From assembly GCA_964436865.1 (NCBI GenBank), contig CAYTFK010000384.1, forward strand, positions 1 through 6,213: DNA of 6,213 nucleotides, read 5' to 3'. Made by a program: the position numbers and the translations under genes. Under the pieces are notes generated by a model. It was not told where the DNA came from, did no database searches, and saw nothing but the letters and a program-made list of their open reading frames with translations. Positions 6,119-6,213 of this stretch are shown one piece after another. Source of the DNA: JAXGPP01 sp964436865 (lineage in GTDB: Bacteria > Planctomycetota > Planctomycetia > Pirellulales > Thermoguttaceae). Within the stretch, counting starts at the first letter, position 1. Every line of letters starts with the position of its first letter.

Positions 6119-6213
6119 GAGATGAACCTCGTTTGCTGGAAGCCTGCTCGATTCCGGGCCCACTCAAAGTGACCATGCCAGAATAAGCCGCCCGGTCCCG
6201 CTCCGCCAGAGCC
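6119..6213 (-). promoter_or_regulatory. Leader of the SDR gene with a weak -10 candidate
   Basis: On the - strand TATTCT (6180-6185) matches four of six bases of the -10 consensus, about 60 bases before the ATG at 6118. No good -35 box sits 17 bp upstream, so support is weak. The - strand frames at the window edge stay open briefly, and one stops at TGA 6164-6166. A preceding gene could end here, but I cannot recognise one. Confidence 0.2.
6127..6130 (-). promoter_or_regulatory. Ribosome binding site of the SDR gene
   Basis: GAGG on the - strand, 8 bases before the ATG at 6118. It sits in AAACGAGGTT (6125-6134), the same ten bases at the same distance as before the symporter start. It favours 6118 over the GTG at 6163. 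Confidence 0.5.

Noticed and set aside
5714..6172. 152-codon + strand frame opposite the SDR gene
   Set aside because: Antisense to conserved SDR motifs and without a domain of its own.

Overview
The window is a GC-rich stretch of bacterial chromosome. The gene content most resembles a planctomycete (Pirellulales-like): an SGLT-type sodium/sugar symporter, a secreted ceramidase-like enzyme, a papain-type peptidase, a DUF1080 secreted protein and an SDR dehydrogenase, with compact Shine-Dalgarno-led genes. This assignment rests on my recognition of the families, not on a marker gene. A run of exactly 100 Ns at 3646-3745 looks like a scaffold placeholder in a draft or metagenome assembly, so the two genes beside it are incomplete.

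Layout. Positions 1-99 hold the tail of an unrecognised + strand gene. A 308-base non-coding stretch follows (100-407). It carries an imperfect 21-bp tandem repeat, two small inverted repeats and a good sigma-70-like promoter with a perfect TATAAT. That promoter reads into the symporter (408-2168). The ceramidase-like gene (2209 into the gap) follows 40 bases later on the same strand and is probably co-transcribed. Beyond the gap, on the + strand, is the 3' part of a C1-family cysteine peptidase gene (to 4498). On the - strand, an SDR oxidoreductase (6118 to 5312) is followed after 39 bases by a signal-peptide-bearing DUF1080 protein (5272 to 4541). These two look like a small operon that converges on the peptidase gene with only 42 bases between them.

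How the genes may work together. The symporter keeps every residue that I can align to the hSGLT1 sugar pocket, so import of a hexose-like sugar coupled to Na+ is the best reading. The ceramidase-like enzyme and the DUF1080 protein are predicted to be exported, and the SDR lacks a signal and should be cytoplasmic. The region therefore looks like one for scavenging glycoconjugates or sugars: outside hydrolysis, import, then redox conversion. That is inference from neighbourhood. The two strands need not belong to one pathway, and continuity across the N gap is unproven.

I found no RNA gene, insertion sequence, CRISPR array, phage gene or clearly undescribed system. The most informative points are the resolved start codons (especially the symporter's), the pocket conservation, the altered active-site surroundings of the peptidase and the SDR, and the assembly gap.
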